From Streptomyces zaomyceticus (GTDB lineage: Bacteria > Actinomycetota > Actinomycetes > Streptomycetales > Streptomycetaceae), in assembly GCF_014656215.1 (NCBI RefSeq), contig NZ_BNBZ01000003.1, positions 372,001 through 436,000 of the forward strand: a DNA stretch of 64,000 nt, given 5' to 3'. The first letter of the stretch is position 1. Every line of letters starts with the position of its first letter. Below, piece by piece: positions 52,970 through 61,820 of this stretch. A model generated the notes under the pieces. It did no database searches, was not told the origin of the DNA, and worked only from the letters and a program-made list of their open reading frames with translations. A program made the position numbers and the translations under genes.

Positions 52970-54702
52970 TTGCCGGCCTCCTTGCTGCCCGTGAGGGCCT
53001 CGGCCTCGTGCGGCTTGTTCTCGAGCTGGTCGAGAGCGGCGATCTCAGGGTGGTGCAGGTCGAACGCCGGCGATTCCGAACGGATGCGCGGCAGGGTGAG
53101 GAAGTTGTGCCGCGGCGGCGGGCAGGACGTCGCCCATTCGAGCGAACGGCCGTAGCCCCACGGGTCGTCGACCTCGATCTTCTTGCCGTACTTGGCGGTC
53201 TTCCAGACGTTGTAGAGGAACGGCAGGATCGACAGACCGAGCAGGAAGGAGGAGATCGTCGAGATCGTGTTCAGCGCGGTGAAGCCGTCGGCGTCGAGGT
53301 AGTCCGCGTAGCGACGCGGCATGCCCTCGGCACCGAGCCAGTGCTGCACCAGGAAGGTGCCGTGGAAGCCGATGAACAGCGTCCAGAACGTCATCTTGCC
53401 GAGCCGCTCGTCCAGCATCTTGCCCGTGAACTTCGGCCACCAGAAGTGGAAACCGGCGAACATCGCGAAGACCACGGTGCCGAAGACGACGTAGTGGAAG
53501 TGCGCGACGACGAAGTACGAGTCGGAGACGTGGAAGTCCATCGGCGGCGAGGCCAGGATCACGCCCGTCAGACCACCGAAGGTGAAGGTGATCAGGAAGC
53601 CGATCGTCCAGAGCATCGGTGTCTCGAAGGACAGCGAGCCCTTCCACATCGTTCCGATCCAGTTGAAGAACTTCACGCCGGTCGGTACGGCGATGAGGAA
53701 CGTCATGAAGGAGAAGAACGGTAGAAGCACGCCACCGGTGACGTACATGTGGTGCGCCCACACGGTCACGGACAGGCCGGCGATCGCGATGGTCGCGGCC
53801 ACCAGACCGATGTAGCCGAACATCGGCTTGCGGCTGAAGACCGGGATGACTTCGGAGACGATGCCGAAGAAGGGCAAGGCGATGATGTACACCTCTGGGT
53901 GTCCGAAGAACCAGAAGAGGTGTTGCCACAGCAGGGCGCCGCCGTTGGCCGCGTCGAAGACATGGGCACCGAACTTGCGGTCCGCCTCCAGGGCGAACAG
54001 CGCGGCCGCCAGCACCGGGAAGGCGAGCAGGACCAGGACACCGGTCAGCAGCACGTTCCAGGTGAAGATCGGCATACGGAACATCGTCATGCCCGGAGCG
54101 CGCATGCAGATGATCGTGGTGATGAAGTTGACCGAACCGAGGATCGTGCCGAAGCCGGAGAAGGCCAGACCCATGATCCACATGTCGGCGCCGACACCCG
54201 GCGAGCGGACGGCGTCCGACAGCGGGGAGTAGGCGAACCAGCCGAAGTCGGCCGCACCCTGCGGGGTGAGGAAGCCGGCCACCGCGATGATCGAGCCGAA
54301 GAGGTACAGCCAGTACGCGAACATGTTCAGCCGCGGGAACGCCACGTCGGGCGCGCCGATCTGCAGCGGCATGATCCAGTTCGCGAATCCGGCGAACAGC
54401 GGCGTCGCGAACATCAGCAGCATGATCGTGCCGTGCATCGTGAACGCCTGGTTGAACTGCTCGTTCGACATGATCTGCGTACCCGGACGGGCCAGCTCGG
54501 CGCGCATGAAGAGCGCCATGAGTCCGCCGATGCAGAAGAAGACGAACGACGTGACCAGGTAGAGCGTGCCGATCGTCTTGTGGTCGGTGGTGGTCAGCCA
54601 CTTCACCACGACATTGCCGGGCTGCTTGCGCCGTACGGGCAGCTCGTTCTCGTACGAGTCCTCAGCTGCGGCGGCACCCTGGGTTTCGTTGTGGATGCTC
54701 AC
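52966..54702 (-). CDS. ctaD: Cytochrome c oxidase subunit I
   Basis: A 578-residue heme-copper oxidase core with twelve helices. Heme and CuB ligands are present: [13 protein letters not shown] near 89, [20 protein letters not shown] near 263 with the cross-linked His-Tyr pair, HHMYVTG near 313, and [11 protein letters not shown] near 400. The K-channel residues are in the expected places. GTG 54702 overlaps the ctaC stop by 4 bp. The frame upstream is ctaC read out of phase. The N-terminus ([20 protein letters not shown]) is acidic. Confidence 0.98.
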   Translation of the reverse strand: MSIHNETQGAAAAEDSYENELPVRRKQPGNVVVKWLTTTDHKTIGTLYLVTSFVFFCIGGLMALFMRAELARPGTQIMSNEQFNQAFTMHGTIMLLMFATPLFAGFANWIMPLQIGAPDVAFPRLNMFAYWLYLFGSIIAVAGFLTPQGAADFGWFAYSPLSDAVRSPGVGADMWIMGLAFSGFGTILGSVNFITTIICMRAPGMTMFRMPIFTWNVLLTGVLVLLAFPVLAAALFALEADRKFGAHVFDAANGGALLWQHLFWFFGHPEVYIIALPFFGIVSEVIPVFSRKPMFGYIGLVAATIAIAGLSVTVWAHHMYVTGGVLLPFFSFMTFLIAVPTGVKFFNWIGTMWKGSLSFETPMLWTIGFLITFTFGGLTGVILASPPMDFHVSDSYFVVAHFHYVVFGTVVFAMFAGFHFWWPKFTGKMLDERLGKMTFWTLFIGFHGTFLVQHWLGAEGMPRRYADYLDADGFTALNTISTISSFLLGLSILPFLYNVWKTAKYGKKIEVDDPWGYGRSLEWATSCPPPRHNFLTLPRIRSESPAFDLHHPEIAALDQLENKPHEAEALTGSKEAGK

Positions 54703-55664
54703 AGTTGGTTCTTCTCCGCATTCCTGGCCGGGTCCGTCTGCTCGATGCCAGACGGGATGTAGCCGGTCTGCCCCTTCTCGGCCAGCTCCTTCAGGTGCTG
54801 CTGGTAGCGCTCCGGAGAGACCACCTTGACGTTGAAGAGCATCCGGGAGTGGTCGACACCGCACAGCTCGGCGCACTTGCCGAGGAAGGTGCCTTCCTGA
54901 GTCGGGGTGACTTCGAAGACGTTGGTGTGACCCGGGATGACGTCCTGCTTGAACAGGAAGGGAACCACCCAGAAGGAGTGGATGACGTCACGGGAGGTCA
55001 GGACGAACCGGACCTTCTCGCCCTTCGGCAGCCACAGGGTGGGACCCGGGTTGCCGGTCTGCGGGTTCCGGTCACCCGGGATACCGGCGTCGTAGACGCC
55101 GCCGGCGTTCGCCGGGAAGTCGTCCTGGTACTTGTCCGGAATGGCGTCGAGGTTCGGAGCCTTCTGGGCGTCGCCCTTCACTCCGGGCACGTTCTCGACG
55201 TAGTTGAAGCCCCAGCTCCACTGGTAGCCGACCACGTTGATGGTGTGGGCCGGCTTGTCGGAAAGCGACAGGAGCTTCGACTCGTCACGTGCCGTGAAGT
55301 AGAAGAGCACGGAGACGATGATGAGCGGGGTGACGGTGTACAGCGCCTCGATGGGCATGTTGTATCGCGTCTGCGGAGGTACCTCGACCTTGGTGCGGCT
55401 GCGCCGGTGGAAGATGACGGACCACAGGATCAGCCCCCAGACCAGGACACCCGTGACGAGGGCGGCCGCCCACGAGCCCTGCCAGAGGGAGAGGATCGTA
55501 GGTGCCTCCTCCGTGACCGGAGTGGGCATACCAAGGCGGGGGAAGTCTTCCCAGTTGTACGAGCAGCCCGTGGCTGTCGCCAGGATCAGGCCCGCAGTCA
55601 GCACCTGCGGCAGCTTCCGCCGCATCGGGCGCCGCGACGAGCGGTCGGAGCCGTTGGGACTCAC
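54699..55664 (-). CDS. ctaC: Cytochrome c oxidase subunit II (CuA)
   Basis: A 321-residue membrane protein. The N-terminus carries a lipobox (TATGC near 31), two helices follow (about 60-82 and 107-125), and the extracellular cupredoxin domain has the CuA site [12 protein letters not shown] near 258-269 plus HSFWVVPF. The lipoprotein form of subunit II is common in actinobacteria. GTG 55664 is preceded by GGGAAGG. It opens ctaC-ctaD-ctaF, all overlapping by 4 bp. A possible promoter lies in the AT-rich region near 55765-55795. Confidence 0.96.
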   Translation of the reverse strand: MSPNGSDRSSRRPMRRKLPQVLTAGLILATATGCSYNWEDFPRLGMPTPVTEEAPTILSLWQGSWAAALVTGVLVWGLILWSVIFHRRSRTKVEVPPQTRYNMPIEALYTVTPLIIVSVLFYFTARDESKLLSLSDKPAHTINVVGYQWSWGFNYVENVPGVKGDAQKAPNLDAIPDKYQDDFPANAGGVYDAGIPGDRNPQTGNPGPTLWLPKGEKVRFVLTSRDVIHSFWVVPFLFKQDVIPGHTNVFEVTPTQEGTFLGKCAELCGVDHSRMLFNVKVVSPERYQQHLKELAEKGQTGYIPSGIEQTDPARNAEKNQL

Positions 55665-56109
55665 GTAGCGCCTTCCCGAGAGTCTCGGCCCGCGTTGGTC
55701 GGCCACGGCCGTCCGTCTCGCTGGTCGGTCGCCGCCCCGGCCGCGGGCAGGGGTTTGGATGTTTATGCGGACCAAACCCTACTGGACGCTATTTGGGGTC
55801 GCGCGGGGAGGGTGCCCAACGCGCCGTCCGAGTCCCCGAAGGGGTGGACTCCGGGGTTCCGCAGGGGGGTCGGGCGCGTCCGTTCGGCGGTCTGCCGGGG
55901 TGCCGCACCATGCTTCTGACGAGGGCTCACGGGGGCGGCGTCCGGTCTCGCCGAGGAGGTGCCACGGGCCGGGCGCGGACAGGGCGCGGACGTGCTCGGG
56001 GCCCCGCCGGAACCCGGCTCGCGCCTGCCCGGGACGGGGCACGGGCCCGGCCGGGACTCGGCTCGGGACGCGGCGAGGATCGCCCACGGCCAGGCTCTAC
56101 GGTGGGCGG
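55665..56109. other. 445-bp gap between ctaC and the desulfurase-TusA gene
   Basis: A divergent intergenic region. Near 55765-55795 the sequence is markedly less GC-rich; on the minus strand it carries TAGGGT, a possible -10 for ctaC. The rest is G-rich and has no convincing frame: the in-phase extension of the desulfurase gene here is Arg/Gly/Pro-rich and not protein-like. No riboswitch or strong operator is seen. Confidence 0.6.
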
Positions 56110-57498
56110 ATGCCGTATTTCGACGCCGCGTCCGCCGCCCCTCTGCACCCCGTCGCCCGTCAGGCGCTGCTCGCCTCCCTGGACGAGGGCTGGGCCGATC
56201 CGGCCCGGCTGTACCGGGAGGGGCGGCGGGCCAGGCTGCTGCTCGACGCGGCGCGGGAGGCCGCGGCGGAGGCCGTGGGCTGCCGCCCCGACGAGCTGGT
56301 GTTCACTCCTTCGGGGACGCGCGCGGTTCACGCGGGAATCTCGGGATCTCTCGCGGGGCGTCGGCGTGTCGGAAACCGGATCGTGGTCTCGGCGGTCGAA
56401 CACTCCTCCGTACTCCATGCGGCCGACAGCCACGCGGCGGCCGGCGGCACCGTGACCGAGGTGCCGGTGGGCCGGTCCGGGGCCGTGGACACGAACGTCT
56501 TCGCGGCGGCGCTGGACGCCGGGACGGCCCTGGCCTGCCTCCAGTCGGCCAACCACGAGGTGGGGACCGAGCAGCCGGTGGCCGAGGCCGCCGAGGCCTG
56601 CCGGGCCGCGGGCGTGCCGCTGCTCGTGGACGCGGCCCAGTCCCTCGGCTGGGGGCCGGTCGAGGGCGGCTGGTCGCTTCTCGCGGCGAGCGCGCACAAG
56701 TGGGGCGGTCCGGCGGGCGTGGGGCTGCTCGCCGTGCGCAAGGGCGTCAGGTTCGCGCCGCAAGGTCCCCCGGACGAGCGGGAGTCGGGCCGGGCGCCCG
56801 GCTTCGAGAACCTGCCGGCGATCGTGGCGGCGGCGGCCTCGCTGCGCGCGGTACGGGCGGAGGCGGCCGCCGAGGGGGCGCGGCTGCGGGCCCTGGTGGA
56901 CCGGATCCGGGCACGGGTGCCGGAGCTCGTCCCGGACGTGGAGGTGGTGGGCGACCCGGTGCGCCGGCTCCCCCATCTCGTCACGTTCTCCTGTCTCTAT
57001 GTCGACGGGGAGACTCTGCTGCACGAGCTGGACCGGGAGGGTTTCTCCGTTTCGTCCGGTTCATCGTGTACGAGTTCGACGCTGACGCCCAGCCATGTGC
57101 TGCGCGCGATGGGCGTGCTGAGCGAGGGGAACGTCCGGGTGTCCCTGCCCGCCGGCACCGCGGCGGAGGACGTGGACCGCTTCCTCGACGTGCTCCCGGG
57201 GGTCGTCGCGGGGGTACGGGAACGGCTCGGCGCCCCGGCCTCGGCCCCGGCCACCGGGGCGGCGGACTCCGCCTCTCTCGTCGTGGACGCCCTCGGCCGG
57301 CGCTGCCCGATCCCGGTGATCGAGCTGGCGAAGGTCATCGGAGACGTTCCGGTGGGGGGCACGGTGACCGTCCTCGCGGACGACGCGGCGGCGCGGCTCG
57401 ACATCCCGGCGTGGTGCGAGATGCGGGGACAGGAGTACATGGGCGAGTCACCGTCGGAACGGGGCGGCGTCGCGTACGTGGTCCGCCGCCTGACCTGA
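56110..57498 (+). CDS. Cysteine desulfurase-TusA fusion protein
   Basis: A 462-residue two-domain protein. Residues 1-375 are a class V cysteine desulfurase: YFDAASAAPLHP at the start, FTPSGTRAVHAGI near 67, VVSAVEHSS near 95, PLLVDAAQS near 171, PLP Lys in ASAHKWGGPAG near 197, and catalytic Cys in SSGSSCTSST near 320. Residues about 390-462 are a TusA/SirA sulfur-carrier domain with the CPIP motif (Cys about 398). The fusion would pass persulfide sulfur directly from enzyme to carrier. ATG 56110 opens the conserved YFDAA motif; no strong SD is seen. The acceptor is unknown (thiamine, molybdenum cofactor or tRNA thiolation are options). Confidence 0.88.
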   Translation: MPYFDAASAAPLHPVARQALLASLDEGWADPARLYREGRRARLLLDAAREAAAEAVGCRPDELVFTPSGTRAVHAGISGSLAGRRRVGNRIVVSAVEHSSVLHAADSHAAAGGTVTEVPVGRSGAVDTNVFAAALDAGTALACLQSANHEVGTEQPVAEAAEACRAAGVPLLVDAAQSLGWGPVEGGWSLLAASAHKWGGPAGVGLLAVRKGVRFAPQGPPDERESGRAPGFENLPAIVAAAASLRAVRAEAAAEGARLRALVDRIRARVPELVPDVEVVGDPVRRLPHLVTFSCLYVDGETLLHELDREGFSVSSGSSCTSSTLTPSHVLRAMGVLSEGNVRVSLPAGTAAEDVDRFLDVLPGVVAGVRERLGAPASAPATGAADSASLVVDALGRRCPIPVIELAKVIGDVPVGGTVTVLADDAAARLDIPAWCEMRGQEYMGESPSERGGVAYVVRRLT

Positions 57499-57740
57499 AG
57501 GGGGCCCCTGGCGGGGCGGGGCCGGGGGCCGGCGGGCCGGGGGCTGGTGGGCCGGGGCCTGGTCAGCGGGCCCCCTCCCGAGCCGGGCCCTCCCGAGCCG
57601 GGCCCTGGCGGGCAGGGGCCTGAGGGGCAGGGGCCTTCCGGGCCGGGCCCCTGATGGGCCGGGGCTCCGTGCGGGGCCACGAGCCGCGCGGGCGGCGGGC
57701 CGGTTGCGGGCCGCGGGCCTTCGCCGGGCGCTGCTCCTCA
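57499..57740. repeat. G/C-rich low-complexity stretch with short tandem repeats
   Basis: Runs of GGGCC, GGGGCCTG and related motifs fill this segment. The 15-bp unit CCCTCCCGAGCCGGG occurs twice in tandem near 57573-57602. Many runs of three to five G could form quadruplexes. No credible reading frame is present. It links the desulfurase-TusA stop to repeat element C. Confidence 0.7.
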
Positions 57741-57744
57741 CCCC

Positions 57745-58160
57745 CGTGTGGGCATTCGTCCCGCTGGGGCGGGACGGGTGGGCACACGGGACGGCGCCCT
57801 TGGCGGCGCGTCCGCCCCCTGCGCCTGGACCCGCACCCACAGCGCGGCGCCCTTGGGTGGCGCGTCCGCCCCCTGGGCCTGGGCCCGCACCCATGGTTCG
57901 GCGCACAACGGGTGCGGGTCCAGGCTCGGAAGCCTGAGCGCCCGGCAGGGGCGACGTCCGTTGTGCCCACCCGTTCCGCCCCAGCGGAACGAATGCCCAC
58001 AACGGGGGTGGGCGCAGGCCGTTGCGACCGGACGTTCCGCCCTGGGGGTCCCCCCGGACGGAGTCTGGGGGAGGAACGAATGCCCACAACGGGGGTGGGC
58101 GGAGGCCGTCGTGCCGCACCCGTTCCGCCCACAACGCGGTGGGCGGCGGCCGTCGCGCCC
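57745..58160. repeat. Composite hairpin intergenic element, copy C
   Basis: The same element as copy B, in the opposite orientation and with extra modules. Hairpin modules lie at 57745-57790, 57959-58005 and 58053-58092, and partial ones to about 58150. The inner hairpins CCCGCACCC-type and CAGGCTCGGAAGCCTG are kept. Here a central block of about 47 bp (57793-57839) is duplicated at 57846-57893 with a few changes; copy B has it once. With the G-rich stretch before it, this accounts for the 711-bp gap between convergent genes. Confidence 0.85.
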
Positions 58161-58209
58161 CGACGGTGAAACCAACGGCCCCCGGCGGGTGGGCCGGGGG
58201 TCGGGGGTG

Positions 58210-59184
58210 TCAGGCGAGGTGGGACTGGACCTCGGTGGCCGCGTCCTCGCCGTACGCCTTCGTGAAGCGCTCCATGAAGTTGGCCCGCCGCAGCGTGTAC
58301 TCCTGCGTGCCCAGCGTCTCGATGACCAGCGTGGCCAGCATGCAGCCGACCTGCGCCGCGCGCTCCAGGCCGACGCCCCAGGACAGGCCGGTGAGGAAGC
58401 CGGCGCGGAACGCGTCACCGACGCCGGTCGGGTCGACCTTCGCGGTCTCCTCGGGGCAGCCGACCTCGATCGGGTCCTCGCCGACGCGCTCGATGCGGAC
58501 ACCGCGCGAGCCGAGCGTGGTGACCCGGTGGCCGACACGGGAGAGGATCTCGGCGTCCGTCCAGCCCGTCTTGGACTCGATGAGGCCCTTCTCGTACTCG
58601 TTGGAGAAGAGGTAGGTGGCGCCCTCCAGGAGGGTGCGGATCTCCTGGCCGTCCATGCGCGCGATCTGCTGGGAGAAGTCGGCGGCGAAGGGGATCTCCC
58701 GCGTCTTGCACTCCTCCGTGTGGCGGAGCATCGCCTCGGGGTCGTCGGCGCCGATGAGGACCAGGTCGAGCCCGCCCACCCGGTCGGCGACGGTCTTGAG
58801 CTCGATCAGCCGGGCCTCGCTCATCGCGCCCGTGTAGAAGGAGCCGATCTGGTTGTGGTCCTTGTCCGTGGTGCAGACGAAGCGGGCGGTGTGCAGCACC
58901 TCGGAGATGCGCACCGAGCCGGTGTCGACGCCGTGGCGGTCGAGCCAGCCGCGGTACTCGTCGAAGTCGTAGCCGGCCGCGCCCACGAGGATCGGGCTGC
59001 CGCCGAGCTGTCCCATGCCGAAACAGATGTTGGGTCCGACGCCGCCGCGGCGGACGTCGAGGTTGTCGACGAGGAAGGAGAGGGACACCGTGTGGAGCTG
59101 GTCGGCCACGAGCTGGTCGGCGAACCTTCCGGGGAAGGTCATGAGGTGGTCGGTGGCGATGGAGCCGGTGACTGCGATACGCAC
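58210..59184 (-). CDS. PfkB-family sugar kinase, adenosine-kinase-like (AdoK)
   Basis: A 324-residue ribokinase-fold enzyme. The start is RIAVTGSIATDHLMTFPGRF, the substrate-binding GGVGPNICFGMGQLGG near 46, and the PfkB signature with catalytic Asp in DPTGVGDAFRAGF near 255. Order and sequence match M. tuberculosis AdoK (Rv2202c), a bacterial adenosine kinase, so adenosine is the likely substrate, though a sugar is possible. GTG 59184 is the start, preceded by GCAGGAGC. It converges on the desulfurase-TusA gene across repeat element C. Confidence 0.87.
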   Translation of the reverse strand: MRIAVTGSIATDHLMTFPGRFADQLVADQLHTVSLSFLVDNLDVRRGGVGPNICFGMGQLGGSPILVGAAGYDFDEYRGWLDRHGVDTGSVRISEVLHTARFVCTTDKDHNQIGSFYTGAMSEARLIELKTVADRVGGLDLVLIGADDPEAMLRHTEECKTREIPFAADFSQQIARMDGQEIRTLLEGATYLFSNEYEKGLIESKTGWTDAEILSRVGHRVTTLGSRGVRIERVGEDPIEVGCPEETAKVDPTGVGDAFRAGFLTGLSWGVGLERAAQVGCMLATLVIETLGTQEYTLRRANFMERFTKAYGEDAATEVQSHLA

Positions 59185-59313
59185 GGCGGGTGCTCCTGCG
59201 GGAAGGCGGTAATGACAGTTCACGCTACCGGGTGGGGGGCGCCCTGCCGACCAGTGGAAACTACCCCAGAGTAGGTCTTTTCCCCAGGGGCGTGTGGTGC
59301 ATACGGTGCGCCC

Positions 59314-59520
59314 ATGACCATCTACCCCGCTTCACGTGAGCGACACGAGTCCGAGTTGAGCCTCGCCGACCTGCGGGGCGACGGCGCGCGGATGGCTCCG
59401 CACTGGGTGACCCCGGTCTCCCCCGCACCCGCTCCGGTCTCCCCCGCGCTGATCCACGGGGTCGTCGTACCGGCGGCCTCGGCGCGGCTGATCGACGACA
59501 CCGCCGAGTACGGGGACTGA
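59314..59520 (+). CDS. Small hypothetical protein
   Basis: A 68-residue frame with good high-GC codon use, MTIYPASRERHESELSLADL then a Pro/Val/Ala-rich middle and a C-terminal RLIDDTAEYGD. It looks coding rather than chance, but no SD is visible before ATG 59314, so it would have to be leaderless or poorly translated. It precedes the secreted protein gene by 66 bp on the same strand. I do not recognise a family. Confidence 0.5.
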   Translation: MTIYPASRERHESELSLADLRGDGARMAPHWVTPVSPAPAPVSPALIHGVVVPAASARLIDDTAEYGD

Positions 59521-59586
59521 CGGACGGAACCGTCCGCCCGCCCGCTCCGTCCCATCGTCGTCCGGTCGAGACGAGGGAGCTGTGCG

Positions 59587-61110
59587 GTGAGCGGTACGGA
59601 GAACGTACGGAGGCGACGGAACGTCCTGGCCGCCTCGGTGGCGGCGGGTGTGCTCCTCGCCGGAGGCGGTGGCGTCTATCTCGCCACCACGGCGTCCGGT
59701 GACGGCAGCGGCGCGGCGGCCAAGGCCGCCGACGCGGCCGGGCCGCCCCCGCCCCTGAGGCTGGAGGGCGGCAGCGGCGGTACGGACGCCGGCGGCGACT
59801 CACGGGGCGGCCCCGGGATCGCGCCCGGCGAGCCGGACCCCGGAGGCGGCCCGAACGGGACCGTCTACACAGCCAAGGGCCCACTCCCCCAGGGGCCCTC
59901 CTCGGCCGCGGTCCACCGGCCCGAGGGCCTGGTCACCTCGGCGGAGGTGACCAGGCTGGCCGAAGCGCTGGGCATCTCCGGGAGCCCCTCCCTCGTGGGT
60001 GAGGTCTGGACGATCAGGCCCGAGAAGGACGGTTCGGGGCCCCGCCTCGACGTGTCCCGGAAGGCGCCGGGGAACTGGACGTACTCCTGGTACGACGGCG
60101 GCCCGGCGGGCGACAGCTGCCTCAAGGGCAAGGCGTGTCCGCCGCCGGGAGAGTCGAAGCCCTCGCCGGGCGGTACGCCGCTGAGCGAGGCGGCGGCGAA
60201 GGCCGCGGCCGCGCCCGTGCTGAAGGCGCTCGGCCAGGACGACGCGAAGGTCACCGCGACCCAGGTGATGAACGGTTCGGTGCGCGTGGTCAACGCCGAT
60301 CCGGTGGTGGGCGGGCTGCCGACCTACGGCTGGTCGACGGGGCTGCACATCGCGCGGGACGGCCGGACGGTCGCCGGCAGCGGGATGCTCAAGGAGCCGG
60401 CCGAGAAGGCCTCGTACCCGGTGGTGCAGGCGGCGAAGGCGCTCGCCCGGCTGAACGAGGACTCGAAGGGCACCGGTCCGATCGGAATCGGGGGCTGCGC
60501 CACCGACCCGCCGGCCGCCGGGGTGGACGGCTCGGGCCGGCCGGACACGGGGGCCGGGCGGGAGCCCGCCCACGGGAAGCCGGTGTCGCCGCCCCCGCCC
60601 TGCGAGACGATCGTGGACCGGGCCGCGCCCGACCAGGTGCCGGTGACGGCGGCGGTGTTCGGTCTGGCCGCGCGTGACGTGGACGGCGAACGGCTGCTCG
60701 TACCGTCGTGGCTGTTCACGGCGGACCCGAAGGACGGCGCGCCGTACACGGTGGCGCAGGCCGCGGTGGCCCCTGAGTACCTGAAGCCGCCGGAGAAGCC
60801 CTCACCGGCGCCCACGCCCACGCCTGCGCAGCCGGACGGTACGGCGGCGCGGGTGGTCGAGTCCGTCCGGGTCGAGGGGGACGGCCGGCAGCTGGCCGTC
60901 ACGTTCTGGGGCGGGGTGTGCAGCACGTACACGGTGAAGGCCGAGGAGCAGCCGGACCGGGTGACGGTGCGGATCGTCGAGAAGTCCGACCCCGAGCGGG
61001 TGTGCATCATGATCGCCAAGGACTTCACGAAGACCGTCACGCTGGAGAAGCCGCTGGGCGACCGCCCGGTGGTCGACGGGGCGAGCGGGGAGGCGGTGCC
61101 GCGCCGCTGA
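59587..61110 (+). CDS. Hypothetical membrane-anchored secreted protein
   Basis: A 507-residue protein. An Arg-rich start (MSGTENVRRRRNVLAASVAA) leads to one membrane segment (about 13-35), then a Gly/Pro-rich linker and an extracytoplasmic region. That region contains several Cys residues (SCLKGKAC, GGCATDPP, PPPPCETI, GGVCST, RVCIMI) that could form disulfides. Pro/Thr-rich stretches separate two domains. No enzymatic motif is seen. GTG 59587 has GAGGGAG upstream. It matches the SCO2160 position. A 23-bp hairpin ends the gene. Confidence 0.8.
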   Translation: MSGTENVRRRRNVLAASVAAGVLLAGGGGVYLATTASGDGSGAAAKAADAAGPPPPLRLEGGSGGTDAGGDSRGGPGIAPGEPDPGGGPNGTVYTAKGPLPQGPSSAAVHRPEGLVTSAEVTRLAEALGISGSPSLVGEVWTIRPEKDGSGPRLDVSRKAPGNWTYSWYDGGPAGDSCLKGKACPPPGESKPSPGGTPLSEAAAKAAAAPVLKALGQDDAKVTATQVMNGSVRVVNADPVVGGLPTYGWSTGLHIARDGRTVAGSGMLKEPAEKASYPVVQAAKALARLNEDSKGTGPIGIGGCATDPPAAGVDGSGRPDTGAGREPAHGKPVSPPPPCETIVDRAAPDQVPVTAAVFGLAARDVDGERLLVPSWLFTADPKDGAPYTVAQAAVAPEYLKPPEKPSPAPTPTPAQPDGTAARVVESVRVEGDGRQLAVTFWGGVCSTYTVKAEEQPDRVTVRIVEKSDPERVCIMIAKDFTKTVTLEKPLGDRPVVDGASGEAVPRR

Positions 61111-61140
61111 GCCCGGTGGCGCGTACGCACGGCGGGAGGA

Positions 61141-61192
61141 ACGCCCGAGGGGCGGTGGACCGGAACATTCCGGTCCACCGCCCCTCGGGCGT
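61141..61192. terminator. Long hairpin terminator between secreted-protein and erpA genes
   Basis: Perfect 23-bp arms (61141-61163 and 61170-61192) with a 6-nt loop. It lies between two convergent genes, 30 bp from one stop and 15 bp from the other, and can serve both. No T-tract follows on either strand. Confidence 0.88.
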
Positions 61193-61206
61193 ACGACGTG
61201 TGCGGC

Positions 61207-61563
61207 TTAGCTGAACGAGTCACCGCAGGCGCAGGAACCCGTGGCGTTCGGGTTGTCGATGGTGAAGCCCTGCTTCTCGATGGTGTCGACGAAGTCGATC
61301 GAGGCGCCGCCCAGGTACGGGGCGCTCATGCGGTCGGTGACGACCTTGACGCCGTCGAAGTCCTTCACGACATCGCCGTCGAGCGAACGCTCGTCGAAGA
61401 ACAGCTGGTAACGCAGGCCGGAGCAGCCGCCGGGCTGAACGGCGACGCGCAGGGCCAGGTCCTCGCGGCCTTCCTGGTCGAGGAGGGCCTTGACCTTGGC
61501 CGCGGCGGCGTCGGACAGGAGGATGCCGTCGCTGACAGTGGTCTTCTCGTCCGATACGGACAT
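61207..61563 (-). CDS. erpA: Iron-sulfur insertion protein (ErpA/IscA A-type carrier)
   Basis: A 118-residue A-type carrier with the three conserved cysteines: Cys47 in QPGGCSGLRYQ and Cys111/Cys113 in GSCACGDSF. It carries Fe-S clusters to apo-proteins, and the divergent neighbour nadA encodes a [4Fe-4S] enzyme that could be a client. ATG 61563 has GGGAGAG upstream, and the longer frame before it is not conserved. It corresponds to Rv2204c in M. tuberculosis. Confidence 0.93.
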   Translation of the reverse strand: MSVSDEKTTVSDGILLSDAAAAKVKALLDQEGREDLALRVAVQPGGCSGLRYQLFFDERSLDGDVVKDFDGVKVVTDRMSAPYLGGASIDFVDTIEKQGFTIDNPNATGSCACGDSFS

Positions 61564-61766
61564 CTGCTTCTCTCCCGGTGTGTACGGAGACTGCTTGCCG
61601 ACGGTTGCAACCGACGGTGCCCCGGATTCATTCCGGGCCGAGTGTGGGTCTTCCTCCTTCATGCTCGCACACCCTGTCCCCGAGCGGGGACGGTGAAGTC
61701 TCGCGACGGCGACGGCGAATTCGTCACATCGACACTATGGACATCGTCAACGTGACGTGAAGCGGT

Positions 61767-61791
61767 TATGATAGATAGCGTCATTTAGACG
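61767..61791 (+). promoter_or_regulatory. Promoter and small palindrome before nadA
   Basis: In an AT-rich island within the GC-rich window, TATGAT (61767-61772) is a strong -10 candidate. Seven bases on, CGTC-ATTTA-GACG (61779-61791) is a short palindrome near the expected transcription start, a possible operator. No good -35 is visible. Confidence 0.45.
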
Positions 61792-61820
61792 AAAAGCTCC
61801 TCGAAGAAAGGGTGCGTGAC

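Noticed and set aside
55759..56109. In-frame N-terminal extension of the desulfurase-TusA protein
   Set aside because: The sequence is Arg/Gly-rich, of low complexity, and precedes the conserved YFDAA start of the family.
57748..59274. Open frame covering element C and the antisense of the AdoK-like gene
   Set aside because: Its first part is repeat sequence and the rest is the reverse strand of a gene with clear PfkB motifs.
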